Shown in pieces: positions 8,613 through 16,905 of a stretch of 64,000 bases of DNA. Every line of letters begins with the position of its first letter. The stretch's first letter is position 1. A program made the position numbers and the translations under genes. The notes beneath the pieces are model-generated. The model searched no databases, was not told the origin of the DNA, and was given only the letters and a program-made list of their open reading frames with translations. This DNA is from Dyadobacter subterraneus. GTDB taxonomy: Bacteria; Bacteroidota; Bacteroidia; Cytophagales; Spirosomataceae. The stretch lies in assembly GCF_015221875.1 (NCBI RefSeq), contig NZ_JACYGY010000001.1:2706501-2770500 (forward strand). Reading direction: 5' to 3'.

Positions 8613-9965
8613 ATGGCTGTCTTATCAAAAGAAGAAGCAAAGCAGATAATTGACAAAGTGTTGGCTTTTTCGAAAGCTGACGAAACGAGTGCCAATTTGA
8701 ACGGCAGTCGTACCGGGAATATTCGTTATGCCAGAAATTCGGTATCGACGAGCGGTGAAACAACCAATCTTTCACTTTCTGTTACGTCGGTTTTTGGCAA
8801 AAAATCCGGGACAGCAACAATTAATGAATTTGACGATAAGTCGTTAGAAAAAACGGTGAGACGTGCCGAAGAAATCGCTCATCTCGCTCCTGATAATCCA
8901 GAATATGTTGGGATGCTTGGTCAACAAAATTATCTGGATGTAAAATCTTTCGCTCCAAGTACTGATGCTATTAATCCTGATTTTCGCGCGGAGGCTGCTT
9001 TTAAAAGTATCGATCCCTGCGCAAAAAAGGATCTGACAGCAGCCGGATACTGGGAAGATAGTACAGGATTTGCTGCGATGGGGAATACCAAAGGTTTGTT
9101 CGGCTATAACGCAGCTACCTCTGTTGATTTTTCTATCACTGTTAGAACTAACGATGGTTTGGGTTCCGGTTATGCGGTGCGTGATGTAAATGATGTTTCG
9201 AAACTTGATGTTGCACTTGCCACAGAAGTTGCAATCCAGAAAGCACAGGCATCTTCAAAAGCAAGAGCTTTGGAGCCCGGGAAATATACTGTTATTCTGG
9301 AACCTACCGCTGCGGTGGATTTACTTCAAAATATGATGGGAAGCATGGATGCCCGTAACGCAGATGAAGGAAGAAGTTTTCTTGGAAAAAAAGGAGGCGG
9401 AACCCGTTTGGGAGAAAAACTTTTTGACGAACGTGTCAACATTTATTCTGATCCGCAAAATCTTGAAATTCCTGGTTCTCCGTTCGGCGGAGGCGGTGGG
9501 CGTTTCGCTTTTGGCGGTGGCGGAAGTGATGGACGTGCGCAGGAAAAAGTGGTTTGGGTTGAAAATGGTGTCGTAAAAAATATGTACTATTCCCGTTACT
9601 GGGCGGAGAAAAAAGGTGTAAAAGCGATTCCTCCGCCAACCGGATTTATTTTCGCCGGCGGTAATGAATCTCTTGCAGATTTGATCAAAGGAACTGAAAA
9701 AGGAATTCTTGTCACTCGTCTGTGGTATATCCGCGCAGTGGATCCTCAAACGCTTCTATACACTGGCCTAACGCGTGACGGTACTTTTTACATTGAAAAT
9801 GGTGTGATCAAGTATCCGGTTAAAAACTTCCGATTCAATGAAAGTCCGGTAATTATGCTGAACAATCTTGAAGCCGCTGGGAAGCCGATGCGCCAGGGAG
9901 GGAATCTGGTTCCGCCATTAAAAATCCGTGACTTTACTTTCACAAGCTTGTCCGATGCCGTTTAG
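8613..9965 (+). CDS. pmbA: TldE/PmbA-family partner subunit (copy 1)
   Basis: A 450-residue TldE/PmbA protein, the subunit that lacks the HExxxH metal site and forms a heterodimer with TldD. It has no signal peptide (MAVLSKEEAKQII), unlike the preceding TldD. Family features include RYARNSVSTSGETTNLSLSV near the N terminus, a central stretch from ALEPGKYTVILEPTAAVD to MDARNADEGRSF, and the C-terminal GLTRDGTFYIENGVIKYPVK. A glycine-rich insertion (about 9482-9530, FGGGGG...FGGGGSDGR) is absent from the second copy. It probably acts with the TldD at 6827; if that is exported folded by Tat, this subunit could be carried along. Confidence 0.9.
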   Translation: MAVLSKEEAKQIIDKVLAFSKADETSANLNGSRTGNIRYARNSVSTSGETTNLSLSVTSVFGKKSGTATINEFDDKSLEKTVRRAEEIAHLAPDNPEYVGMLGQQNYLDVKSFAPSTDAINPDFRAEAAFKSIDPCAKKDLTAAGYWEDSTGFAAMGNTKGLFGYNAATSVDFSITVRTNDGLGSGYAVRDVNDVSKLDVALATEVAIQKAQASSKARALEPGKYTVILEPTAAVDLLQNMMGSMDARNADEGRSFLGKKGGGTRLGEKLFDERVNIYSDPQNLEIPGSPFGGGGGRFAFGGGGSDGRAQEKVVWVENGVVKNMYYSRYWAEKKGVKAIPPPTGFIFAGGNESLADLIKGTEKGILVTRLWYIRAVDPQTLLYTGLTRDGTFYIENGVIKYPVKNFRFNESPVIMLNNLEAAGKPMRQGGNLVPPLKIRDFTFTSLSDAV

Positions 9966-10014
9966 AATAACGGAGGGAATCTAAGTTTATTTATACAATC
10001 ATTTATTGACCTAA

Positions 10015-10033
10015 AAAGGAGGGACTTAACTTG
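10015..10033 (+). promoter_or_regulatory. Strong Shine-Dalgarno before a TTG start
   Basis: AAAAAGGAGGGACTTAAC ends 1 base before TTG at 10031. AGGAGGG is a near-perfect Shine-Dalgarno with 7-base spacing. It supports TTG as the start of the second TldD, since the encoded NRRDFIQIAG Tat motif begins directly after it. Strong Shine-Dalgarno sites are uncommon in Bacteroidota. Confidence 0.75.
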
Positions 10034-11671
10034 AACCGACGCGATTTTATTCAGATAGCCGGACTTAGTACCGGTGCATTTATGTTACCAGCCTTTGCGG
10101 CAAACGGAAGAACTGTTTCACCGGAAGCTTTGATGGAGCCGGGACTTGATGTTGCAGTGAAAAAAAGATTGGCTGATGCAGCGCTTAACGCAGCAAAATC
10201 CAAAGGAGCAACTTACGCTGACGTGCGTATCGGACGCTACCTGAACCAGTTTGTAATTACGAGGGAAGATAAAGTACAAAATATAGTGAATACCGAATCT
10301 TACGGTATTGGTATCCGGGTTATAGCCAATGGCTGCTGGGGTTTTTCAGCGGTTGCAGATGCGAAAAGTGAAGCGCAGGTAGCAAAAGCGGCAGAAGATG
10401 CGGTTGCTATTGCGAAGGCGAATTCAAGATTGATGAAACAGCCTGTTGAACTTGCCCCTCAAAAAGGATTCGGCGAAGTAAGCTGGAAGGCACCTATCAA
10501 GAAAAATGCATTTGAAGTTCCGGTAAAAGAGAAAGTTGAATTGTTGCTTGGAGTGAATGACGCAGCAATGAAAAACGGAGCGAATTATGTCAATTCAATT
10601 CTTTTCATGGTGAATGAACAGAAATATTTCGCCTCAACAGACGGTTCTTATATTGATCAGGATATTCACCGGATGTGGCCAAACTTTACGGTTACTGCTA
10701 TTGATCCTGCATCGGGGAAATTCCAGACGCGTAATGCATTAAGCGCTCCAATGGGAATGGGTTATGATTATCTGCAAGTTAATCCAAAAGATAAAGTAAC
10801 TGGCGTGACTACCCGTTATAATATGGGTTATGATATGTTGGAAGACATAACCGCTGCGGCTCAGCAGGCAAAAATGAAATTATCAGCAAAATCTGTGGAA
10901 GCTGGCAAATATGACCTGATTCTGGATCCGTCTCATCTTTGGCTAACCATCCACGAGTCGGTAGGTCACCCGCTTGAACTGGATCGTGTACTTGGTTACG
11001 AAGCTAATTTCGCCGGTACTTCTTTTGCAACTTTGGACAAATGGCAATCGAAAAACTTTAAATACGGAAGTGATAAGGTGACACTTATTGCAGACAAAAC
11101 CCAGGTTGGTTCCTTAGGTGCTGTGGGTTGGGATGATGAAGGTGTAAATACCAAAAAATGGGATTTAGTTAAGGACGGCGTTTTGGTGAATTATCAGGCA
11201 ATCCGCGATCAGGCTAAAATTATTGGTGAAAAAGAATCACACGGCTGCTGTTATGCGGACAGCTGGAGTTCAGTTCAGTTTCAGCGTATGGCCAACGTTT
11301 CTCTGGCTTCCGGTAAAACGCCGCTTTCGGTTGAAGACATGATCAAGGACGTTAAAAAAGGAATTTACATTATCGGTGACGGATCATTCTCCATTGATCA
11401 GCAGCGTTATAACTTCCAGTTTGGCGGACAATTATTCTACGAGATCAAAGACGGAAAAATCGTTGGTATGCTTAAAGATGTTGCTTATCAATCCAACACA
11501 CAGGAATTCTGGAACTCATGTGTTCAGGTTTGTGATGAACGCGATTACCGTTTAGGTGGATCTTTCTTCGATGGAAAAGGTCAGCCATCACAATCGAGTG
11601 CGGTTTCTCACGGAAGTTCGACAGCACGGTTTGCCGGTGTTAACGTTATCAATACAGCCAGAAAAATTTAA
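10031..11671 (+). CDS. tldD: TldD-family metallopeptidase with Tat-type signal (copy 2)
   Basis: A 546-residue paralogue of the TldD at 6827, alignable from end to end, so the pair arose by tandem duplication. The metal site is HESVGH at 308-313, and the Cys pair is conserved in FWNSCVQVC. The N terminus (NRRDFIQIAG, hydrophobic stretch, then AFAANG) is an even clearer Tat signal with a plausible cleavage site, so periplasmic action is inferred. It starts at TTG behind a strong ribosome-binding site. Its partner gene follows after 9 bp, so the two are translationally close. Whether the two TldD copies pair with one or both TldE proteins cannot be told. Confidence 0.92.
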   Translation: MNRRDFIQIAGLSTGAFMLPAFAANGRTVSPEALMEPGLDVAVKKRLADAALNAAKSKGATYADVRIGRYLNQFVITREDKVQNIVNTESYGIGIRVIANGCWGFSAVADAKSEAQVAKAAEDAVAIAKANSRLMKQPVELAPQKGFGEVSWKAPIKKNAFEVPVKEKVELLLGVNDAAMKNGANYVNSILFMVNEQKYFASTDGSYIDQDIHRMWPNFTVTAIDPASGKFQTRNALSAPMGMGYDYLQVNPKDKVTGVTTRYNMGYDMLEDITAAAQQAKMKLSAKSVEAGKYDLILDPSHLWLTIHESVGHPLELDRVLGYEANFAGTSFATLDKWQSKNFKYGSDKVTLIADKTQVGSLGAVGWDDEGVNTKKWDLVKDGVLVNYQAIRDQAKIIGEKESHGCCYADSWSSVQFQRMANVSLASGKTPLSVEDMIKDVKKGIYIIGDGSFSIDQQRYNFQFGGQLFYEIKDGKIVGMLKDVAYQSNTQEFWNSCVQVCDERDYRLGGSFFDGKGQPSQSSAVSHGSSTARFAGVNVINTARKI

Positions 11672-11680
11672 TACTGAAAT

Positions 11681-13018
11681 ATGTCAGTGATATTAACGGA
11701 AGCAGAAGCAAAAGCATTGTTACAGAAGGTTTTGAAATACTCAAAAGCGGATGAATGCGAGATTAATATATCGGGAGAAAAGAGGGGAAATTTGCGTTAC
11801 GCACGTAATGAAGTTTCTACCAGTGGAGCGCAAATCACACAAAATCTGATTGTTCAGTCCTCTTTTGGGAAAAAAGTTGGTGTTGCCACAACGAATGAAT
11901 TCAGTGATGAAGCATTTGAAAAAGTGGTTCGTCAATCGGAAGAGCTGGCAAAACTTGCCCCGGAAAATCCGGAATATGTTGGCGTTCTAACACCTCAGCA
12001 ATACAAAAAATCGTCGGGTTTCTTTGATTCTACGGCAAATATTACTCCGGATTTTCGTGCGGATGCTGTGGCAAAAAGTCTGGAATTGTCAAGAGCTCAA
12101 AATCTGGCAGCAGCTGGTTTCTGGGAAGATACGCATGGTTATTCAGCGATGCTTAATTCAAAGCAGCTTTTTGCATATTACCCAAGTACGGATGTCAATT
12201 TTTCACTAACTGTCAGAACGCCGGATGGAACTGGTTCAGGTTATGTGGCCAGAGGTTATAGTGATGTTTCAAAACTTGACACAGTAGCGGCAACCAGAAT
12301 TGCGATTCAAAAATCAACTGGTTCGGTAGGGGCAAAAGCTTTGGAGCCCGGAAAATATACCGTCATTCTGGAACCAACGGCGGCGGCAGTTTTATTGGAA
12401 AATATCTTTTTCAATATGGATGCGCGTAGTGCTGATGAAGGACGATCGTTTTTGAGCAAGCAAGGTGGAAAAACCAAACTCGGCGAAAAGATCGTGGATG
12501 AAAGAATCAACATTTATTCAGATCCTGCCAATCCTGAACTGCCATCAGCTCCATGGGCTGGTGACGGTCAGCCGATGGAAAAAGTAAACTGGATTGAAAA
12601 AGGTGTTGTCAAAAACATGGCTTATTCGCGTTACTGGGCACAAAAGAAAGGTGTTAAATCTGTTCCTTTCCCAAATAACATGATCGTGTCAGGTGGTACT
12701 GCGACTTTGGAAGAAATGATTGCTTCTACAAAACAGGGAATTCTAGTGACAAAATTATGGTATATCCGTGAAGTAGATCCTCAGACTTTATTGCTGACGG
12801 GACTCACACGTGATGGTACTTTTTATATCGAAAACGGCAAAATCAAACATCCGGTAAAAAACTTCCGATTCAACGAAAGTCCTGTGATCATGCTCAATAA
12901 CCTTGAAACATTAGGGAAACCTGAGCGGGTTGTGAGCACAGAATCTAACCAGAATTATTTGATGCCGCCGATGAAAATCCGTGAATTTACATTTTCGTCA
13001 TTATCTGACGCAGTATAA
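11681..13018 (+). CDS. pmbA: TldE/PmbA-family partner subunit (copy 2)
   Basis: A 445-residue TldE/PmbA protein, paralogous to the one at 8613. It keeps RYARNEVSTSGAQITQNLIV, MDARSADEGRSF and the C-terminal GLTRDGTFYIENGKIKHPVK. It has no signal peptide and no HExxxH. Where copy 1 has a glycine-rich insertion, this copy has a short SAPWAGDGQPMEKVNW linker, so the loop is variable. It lies 9 bp behind the second tldD and forms the second pair of the duplicated TldD/TldE module. A hairpin follows the stop codon. Confidence 0.9.
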   Translation: MSVILTEAEAKALLQKVLKYSKADECEINISGEKRGNLRYARNEVSTSGAQITQNLIVQSSFGKKVGVATTNEFSDEAFEKVVRQSEELAKLAPENPEYVGVLTPQQYKKSSGFFDSTANITPDFRADAVAKSLELSRAQNLAAAGFWEDTHGYSAMLNSKQLFAYYPSTDVNFSLTVRTPDGTGSGYVARGYSDVSKLDTVAATRIAIQKSTGSVGAKALEPGKYTVILEPTAAAVLLENIFFNMDARSADEGRSFLSKQGGKTKLGEKIVDERINIYSDPANPELPSAPWAGDGQPMEKVNWIEKGVVKNMAYSRYWAQKKGVKSVPFPNNMIVSGGTATLEEMIASTKQGILVTKLWYIREVDPQTLLLTGLTRDGTFYIENGKIKHPVKNFRFNESPVIMLNNLETLGKPERVVSTESNQNYLMPPMKIREFTFSSLSDAV

Positions 13019-13025
13019 ATTTTTT

Positions 13026-13056
13026 ATTTGCAGCGGATTATTTTCCGCTGCAAATA
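13026..13056 (+). terminator. Hairpin between the TldD/E genes and the MoxR genes
   Basis: ATTTGCAGCGGA, a TTATTTT loop, then CCGCTGCAAAT: an 11-bp stem but only a weak T-run (ACTTTTAC). It could be a leaky terminator or an mRNA processing/stability hairpin that separates the peptidase genes from the DUF4159-MoxR genes. Confidence 0.55.
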
Positions 13057-13070
13057 CTTTTACTTAACCT

Positions 13071-13688
13071 ATGAAACCTTTTTTCTTCACCCGTCTTCAG
13101 TATACCTCAGGAAACTGGGATACCGATCAGCGCATGCCTTCAAACTTGCTGCATTCGCTGGTGGAGTATACCACCATCCCCATTGATGAGAAGGAAAAGG
13201 TGGTGCTGCTGAGCAGTAATGATATTTTCAAAAGTCCGTTTTGCTATTTGAGTGGACACAAACTTGTTGAGTTTTCAACCCAGGAAAGAGACCATTTTAA
13301 ACGCTATGTTCAGAATGGAGGATTTGTGTTTGTAGACGATTGTAACCACGATATAGACGGATTATTTGCTAAATCCTTTGAGCAGGAAATGTCCAGAACA
13401 TTCGGTCCCAAGGCTTTACAGAAAATTCCAAATAATCATCCGCTCTACAATAGCTTCTTCCACTTTGAAGACGGTCCGCCTACCACAGCCTTTGAATTAA
13501 ATGGCTGGGGAGATGATCTGGTGCACGATTATCTGAAAGCGGTAACAATCAATGGTCGCATCGGAGTGCTTTACAGCAATAAGGATTATGGCTGTGAGTG
13601 GGATTATGATTTTAGAAATAAACGTTTTTTGGCTGTCGATAATACCAGGTTCGGGGTCAATATTGTCATGTATGCTTTAACTGCTTAA
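13071..13688 (+). CDS. DUF4159 domain protein
   Basis: A 205-residue protein that fits DUF4159 (MKPFFFTRLQYTSGNWDTDQ, FVFVDDCNHDID, and a C-terminal WDYDFRNKRFLAVDNTRFGVNIVMYAL). The fold resembles a ThuA/glutamine-amidotransferase-like Rossmann domain without a clear nucleophile. It is often found beside MoxR, DUF58 and BatA-type proteins. Here it has no signal peptide and is followed after 3 bp by the MoxR gene, so the two are probably translationally coupled. Its molecular role is unknown. Confidence 0.8.
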   Translation: MKPFFFTRLQYTSGNWDTDQRMPSNLLHSLVEYTTIPIDEKEKVVLLSSNDIFKSPFCYLSGHKLVEFSTQERDHFKRYVQNGGFVFVDDCNHDIDGLFAKSFEQEMSRTFGPKALQKIPNNHPLYNSFFHFEDGPPTTAFELNGWGDDLVHDYLKAVTINGRIGVLYSNKDYGCEWDYDFRNKRFLAVDNTRFGVNIVMYALTA

Positions 13689-13691
13689 CGA

Positions 13692-14675
13692 TTGGAAACA
13701 CAGGATCTAACCCATTATAAAACCTTGGTAGCTAAGCTGCCGCTTCTTAAAAAAGAAATTGGTAAAGTCATTGTTGGGCAGGAAGACGCCATAAACGAAA
13801 TTCTGATTTCATTGCTTGCCGGCGGTCATTGTTTGCTTGAAGGCGTACCCGGACTGGCGAAAACTTTGATGGTGAAAACCATGTCCGAAGCTTTGCATAT
13901 GAGTTTCAAACGTGTTCAATTCACGCCGGATTTGATGCCGGGCGATATCGTTGGAACTGAAATTCTGGAAGAAGATCATGAAACCGGAAAGAAGTTTTTT
14001 AAATTCAGTCAGGGACCAATTTTCGCGAATGTAGTTCTTGCAGATGAGATTAACAGAACGCCGCCAAAAACACAGGCCGCACTTCTGGAAGCGATGCAGG
14101 AAAAAAGTGTGACTTATGCAGGGACAAATTATGCACTGCCAAATCCTTTTCTGATCATTGCCACTCAAAATCCGATTGAGCAATCGGGTACCTACCCATT
14201 GCCAGAAGCGCAGCTCGACCGTTTTCTTTTGTATATCAAATTGAGCTATCCAAGTGAGCAGGAAGAACTTGATGTATTGAAAAATACAACTGGTTCGAAA
14301 GGTGTTGTTATCGATCGCGTGCTTAGTGATATGGATATCGTGGAACTTCAAAAATTGACAAGACAAGTTCACATCAGCGAAGATCAGATTGCATTTATTA
14401 ACCGATTGGTTCGTGCGACAAGGCCTGATGGCAGTCCTTCTGAATTTGTAAAACAATGGTGTGACTGGGGAGCAGGACCACGTGCCGGACAGGCGCTTGT
14501 GCTGTGTGCAAAGGCGAGAGCGGTGCTGAACGAACGTTTTGCAGTAATTCCGGAAGATGTACACACGCTGGCTTTTCCAATTCTCCGTCACCGGATTTCA
14601 ATGAATTTCAGAGCCGAAGCGGAAAATATTACATCGGACAATGTCATTGCAGATCTTATTAAAACATTGAAATAG
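13692..14675 (+). CDS. MoxR-family AAA+ ATPase
   Basis: A 327-residue MoxR/RavA-type AAA+ ATPase. Walker A is GVPGLAKT (51-58), Walker B VLADEIN (D118, E119), followed by RTPPKTQAALLEAMQE, sensor 1 IIATQNPIEQSGTYPLPEAQ and the AAA lid typical of MoxR. These cytoplasmic chaperone ATPases act with VWA-domain proteins to assemble or activate envelope complexes. Translation probably starts at TTG 3 bp after the DUF4159 stop codon; no in-frame ATG lies early enough to keep the N-terminal helix. An inverted-repeat element begins at its stop codon. Confidence 0.95.
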   Translation: METQDLTHYKTLVAKLPLLKKEIGKVIVGQEDAINEILISLLAGGHCLLEGVPGLAKTLMVKTMSEALHMSFKRVQFTPDLMPGDIVGTEILEEDHETGKKFFKFSQGPIFANVVLADEINRTPPKTQAALLEAMQEKSVTYAGTNYALPNPFLIIATQNPIEQSGTYPLPEAQLDRFLLYIKLSYPSEQEELDVLKNTTGSKGVVIDRVLSDMDIVELQKLTRQVHISEDQIAFINRLVRATRPDGSPSEFVKQWCDWGAGPRAGQALVLCAKARAVLNERFAVIPEDVHTLAFPILRHRISMNFRAEAENITSDNVIADLIKTLK

Positions 14676-14768
14676 CCGTCGGCGTTAAGCAGTCGGCTTT
14701 CGGCTTGTGATGAGCTGAAATCTTGTTAAAACCATAATCTGAATGCCGACGGCCGACCGCCGAAAGCC
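14675..14768. repeat. Inverted-repeat element, GGCTTTCGGC type (copy 2)
   Basis: It fills the gap between moxR and the DUF58 gene. The left arm holds GCCGTCGGC and AGTCGGCTTTCGGC (14675-14707). The right arm (14744-14768) is GCCGACGGCCGACCGCCGAA followed by AGCC; its inverse complement matches the left arm and also the left arm of the element at 8477. This makes it a second copy of the same dispersed element. Confidence 0.65.
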
Positions 14769-14776
14769 AAAAATTT

Positions 14777-15685
14777 ATGTCCCAAAAACGTACCGGGCTG
14801 CTTGCTTCGGATTTGATCAAACTTGGAAACCTTCAATTGGTTGGAAAACTGATAAGTGAAGAACTAATGCTGGGTGTGCACGCCAGCAAACGTTCGGGTA
14901 TGGGCACCGAGTTTGAGCAATACCGTCATTATGAACCCGGCGATGACCCTAAGCGGATTGACTGGAAATTGTACGCCAGAACGGACAAACATCTTGTAAA
15001 AGAATCATCTGCCGAAAGTAACAGACAGATTCGTTTTTTACTGGATTTGTCCGGTTCTATGAATTATGCTGAAAATGGCATGAGCCGTTTGGAATATGCA
15101 AAATTGCTGATCGCATCTTTGTCATATCTCGGTTATATTCAAAACGACCAGATGAGTCTGTATGCTTTGCAGAACGGAAAAGTTAACAGCATTGTGAGTG
15201 GTGCGTCGAGTTCGGGAAAGCAGGCTTTCAACAAGATATTGTTTGGATTACAAAAAACGACAGCTTCGGGAGAATGGACGGCAGATTTTGCAGCCAACGG
15301 AAAGTTGCAGTTTCCTGAATTTGCTACCAAAAGTCAGGAGCAATTAATTTTTGTGACAGACTTTCTTCAGGTAGGGCAGGAGTGGCTGACGTTGATAAAA
15401 TCCATTGCCAGTCCTCGCAGAGAAATCGTTATTTTCCAGATTCTGGGTGATAATGAAGTGGATTTTAATCTCACCGGTTTTTACCGTTTCAAGGATTTGG
15501 AAACCGGAAAAGAAATTGAATTACAGGCAGAGGCGGTAAGAGATAAATTCAAGGAATCTTCAAAAGCTTATTTTGATATGCTGGAAGAAGAATTGCGGAT
15601 TCCTTACGTAAATCTGGTTCAGGCCAGATTGAGTGATCCTTTGGGGATGGTTTTAAAAGAATTTTTAACAAGAAGGAAAGGCTAA
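14777..15685 (+). CDS. DUF58 / VWA-like protein partner of MoxR
   Basis: A 302-residue protein of the DUF58 family. The signature YRHYEPGDDPKRIDWKLYAR stands at about residues 50-69. It is followed by a von Willebrand A-like fold with the metal-ion-dependent adhesion motif DLSGS (90-94). DUF58 proteins are the usual partners of MoxR ATPases and sit on the cytoplasmic side. No membrane segment is visible. Its stop codon overlaps the start of the next gene by one base (TAATG), indicating translational coupling. Confidence 0.92.
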   Translation: MSQKRTGLLASDLIKLGNLQLVGKLISEELMLGVHASKRSGMGTEFEQYRHYEPGDDPKRIDWKLYARTDKHLVKESSAESNRQIRFLLDLSGSMNYAENGMSRLEYAKLLIASLSYLGYIQNDQMSLYALQNGKVNSIVSGASSSGKQAFNKILFGLQKTTASGEWTADFAANGKLQFPEFATKSQEQLIFVTDFLQVGQEWLTLIKSIASPRREIVIFQILGDNEVDFNLTGFYRFKDLETGKEIELQAEAVRDKFKESSKAYFDMLEEELRIPYVNLVQARLSDPLGMVLKEFLTRRKG

Positions 15686-16905
15686 TGAATTTTTTACAAC
15701 CTTTCATGTTTTGGGGAGCGCTGGCAATTGCCATACCAATTTTCATCCATTTCTGGCATCAGAAAAAAGGGAAAGAACTGGATTGGGCTGCTATGCAATG
15801 GTTAATTGATAAAAGTCAGCAGCAAAGTCGGGGATTTCGGTTGGATGATCTGCCGATGTTGGTTGTTCGTTGTTTGCTTATTTTGATTTTAACTTTTTTG
15901 TTAAGTCAGCCGGTTATAAAATGGTTCAAGCAAATTGAACATGCCGAGCGAATTCATTTGGTTGAGCCGTCTGCGAATCTGGTCAACAATTATCGTTTTG
16001 AAATTGAAACTGCTATAAAAAACGGCGATAAAGTTTTTTGGATAAATCCTGAAAGTGAAGAAATAAAAGATCTGTCATCCATTTCAAACCAAAAAAACAA
16101 AGGCGTTTTATATCTTCAGGAAGTCATTAACAAAGTAAGCAAAAAAGGAGCGAAGCTTGATCTTTATCTGGTTAGCGACCAGAAATTGCTGGATCTGCCT
16201 AAAATTTACATTCCTGAATCATACCAATTACATCTCCTGACAGATTCTTCCCAGAATTATGCACATAAGTATTTGGAGTTAGCAGATGGGAAAAAACTGT
16301 TTGTTAACAAAGGTCAGTTAACTGTTTCCAGTCCTGGTCTGTCACAGGATTTGCCAAAGCTTGAATCGACTCCGGTTCATAGCGGGAAATTAAATGTCCT
16401 GGTTGAATACAAGAACAAAGCCGAACAGCAAACCGTCGAGGCGGCTCTTGGCTCTTTGTCGATTGTCTATTCTTTACCGATGGAAATTGATAATAAGAAT
16501 GTTAGTGAAAAGAAATATGATCTTGTATTGACGGATCAAAAAATCGCCAAAATTAATCCGGAAGTGCTTTATGTTTTATCCGGGAAATCGGATCCGGGTA
16601 ACCAAAGTGTGCTTTCAAACGTTGTTCAATTACAGGATTCACTTCGGATACAGACTTCCGAAATGGTTAATTCCGGACAACTTCCGGAATTCATTGGTGA
16701 TTTACTGATAACACATTATAAGCTGGACGAACCTCAAAAGATCGTAAATCAGAAGCAGTTGAATTCGCTTTTTGTACAAACGAAACCTTTGGAAGCCAAT
16801 ATGGAAGGCAGTTTGAGACCTTGGCTTCTTATTATTTTTATAGCATTACTCATTCTTGAACGCTGGATGGCTTTAAAGAAAACGATACAGAAAAGTTATG
16901 TATGA
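15685..16905 (+). CDS. BatA-like membrane protein (N-terminal double-TM domain)
   Basis: A 406-residue protein. The N terminus (FLQPFMFWGALAIAIPIFIH, then about residues 52-75 LPMLVVRCLLILILTFLLSQP) is the BatA/aerotolerance-type double-transmembrane domain. A third hydrophobic segment lies near the C terminus (RPWLLIIFIALLILERW). Between them is a domain with no VWA MIDAS motif that I can find, so it may hold an Rossmann-like or Ig-like periplasmic region. It probably anchors the MoxR-DUF58 machinery in the inner membrane. It overlaps the DUF58 gene by 1 base and the next gene by 8 bases. Confidence 0.82.
   Translation: MNFLQPFMFWGALAIAIPIFIHFWHQKKGKELDWAAMQWLIDKSQQQSRGFRLDDLPMLVVRCLLILILTFLLSQPVIKWFKQIEHAERIHLVEPSANLVNNYRFEIETAIKNGDKVFWINPESEEIKDLSSISNQKNKGVLYLQEVINKVSKKGAKLDLYLVSDQKLLDLPKIYIPESYQLHLLTDSSQNYAHKYLELADGKKLFVNKGQLTVSSPGLSQDLPKLESTPVHSGKLNVLVEYKNKAEQQTVEAALGSLSIVYSLPMEIDNKNVSEKKYDLVLTDQKIAKINPEVLYVLSGKSDPGNQSVLSNVVQLQDSLRIQTSEMVNSGQLPEFIGDLLITHYKLDEPQKIVNQKQLNSLFVQTKPLEANMEGSLRPWLLIIFIALLILERWMALKKTIQKSYV

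Noticed and set aside
13692..13760. A later ATG start for MoxR
   Set aside because: The next in-frame Met lies after the conserved N-terminal helix and near Walker A, so TTG is the better start.
13809..14591. 260-codon ORF antisense to moxR
   Set aside because: It is a shadow of a strongly conserved MoxR gene; the translation has no domain and Bacteroidota codon pattern favours the plus strand.
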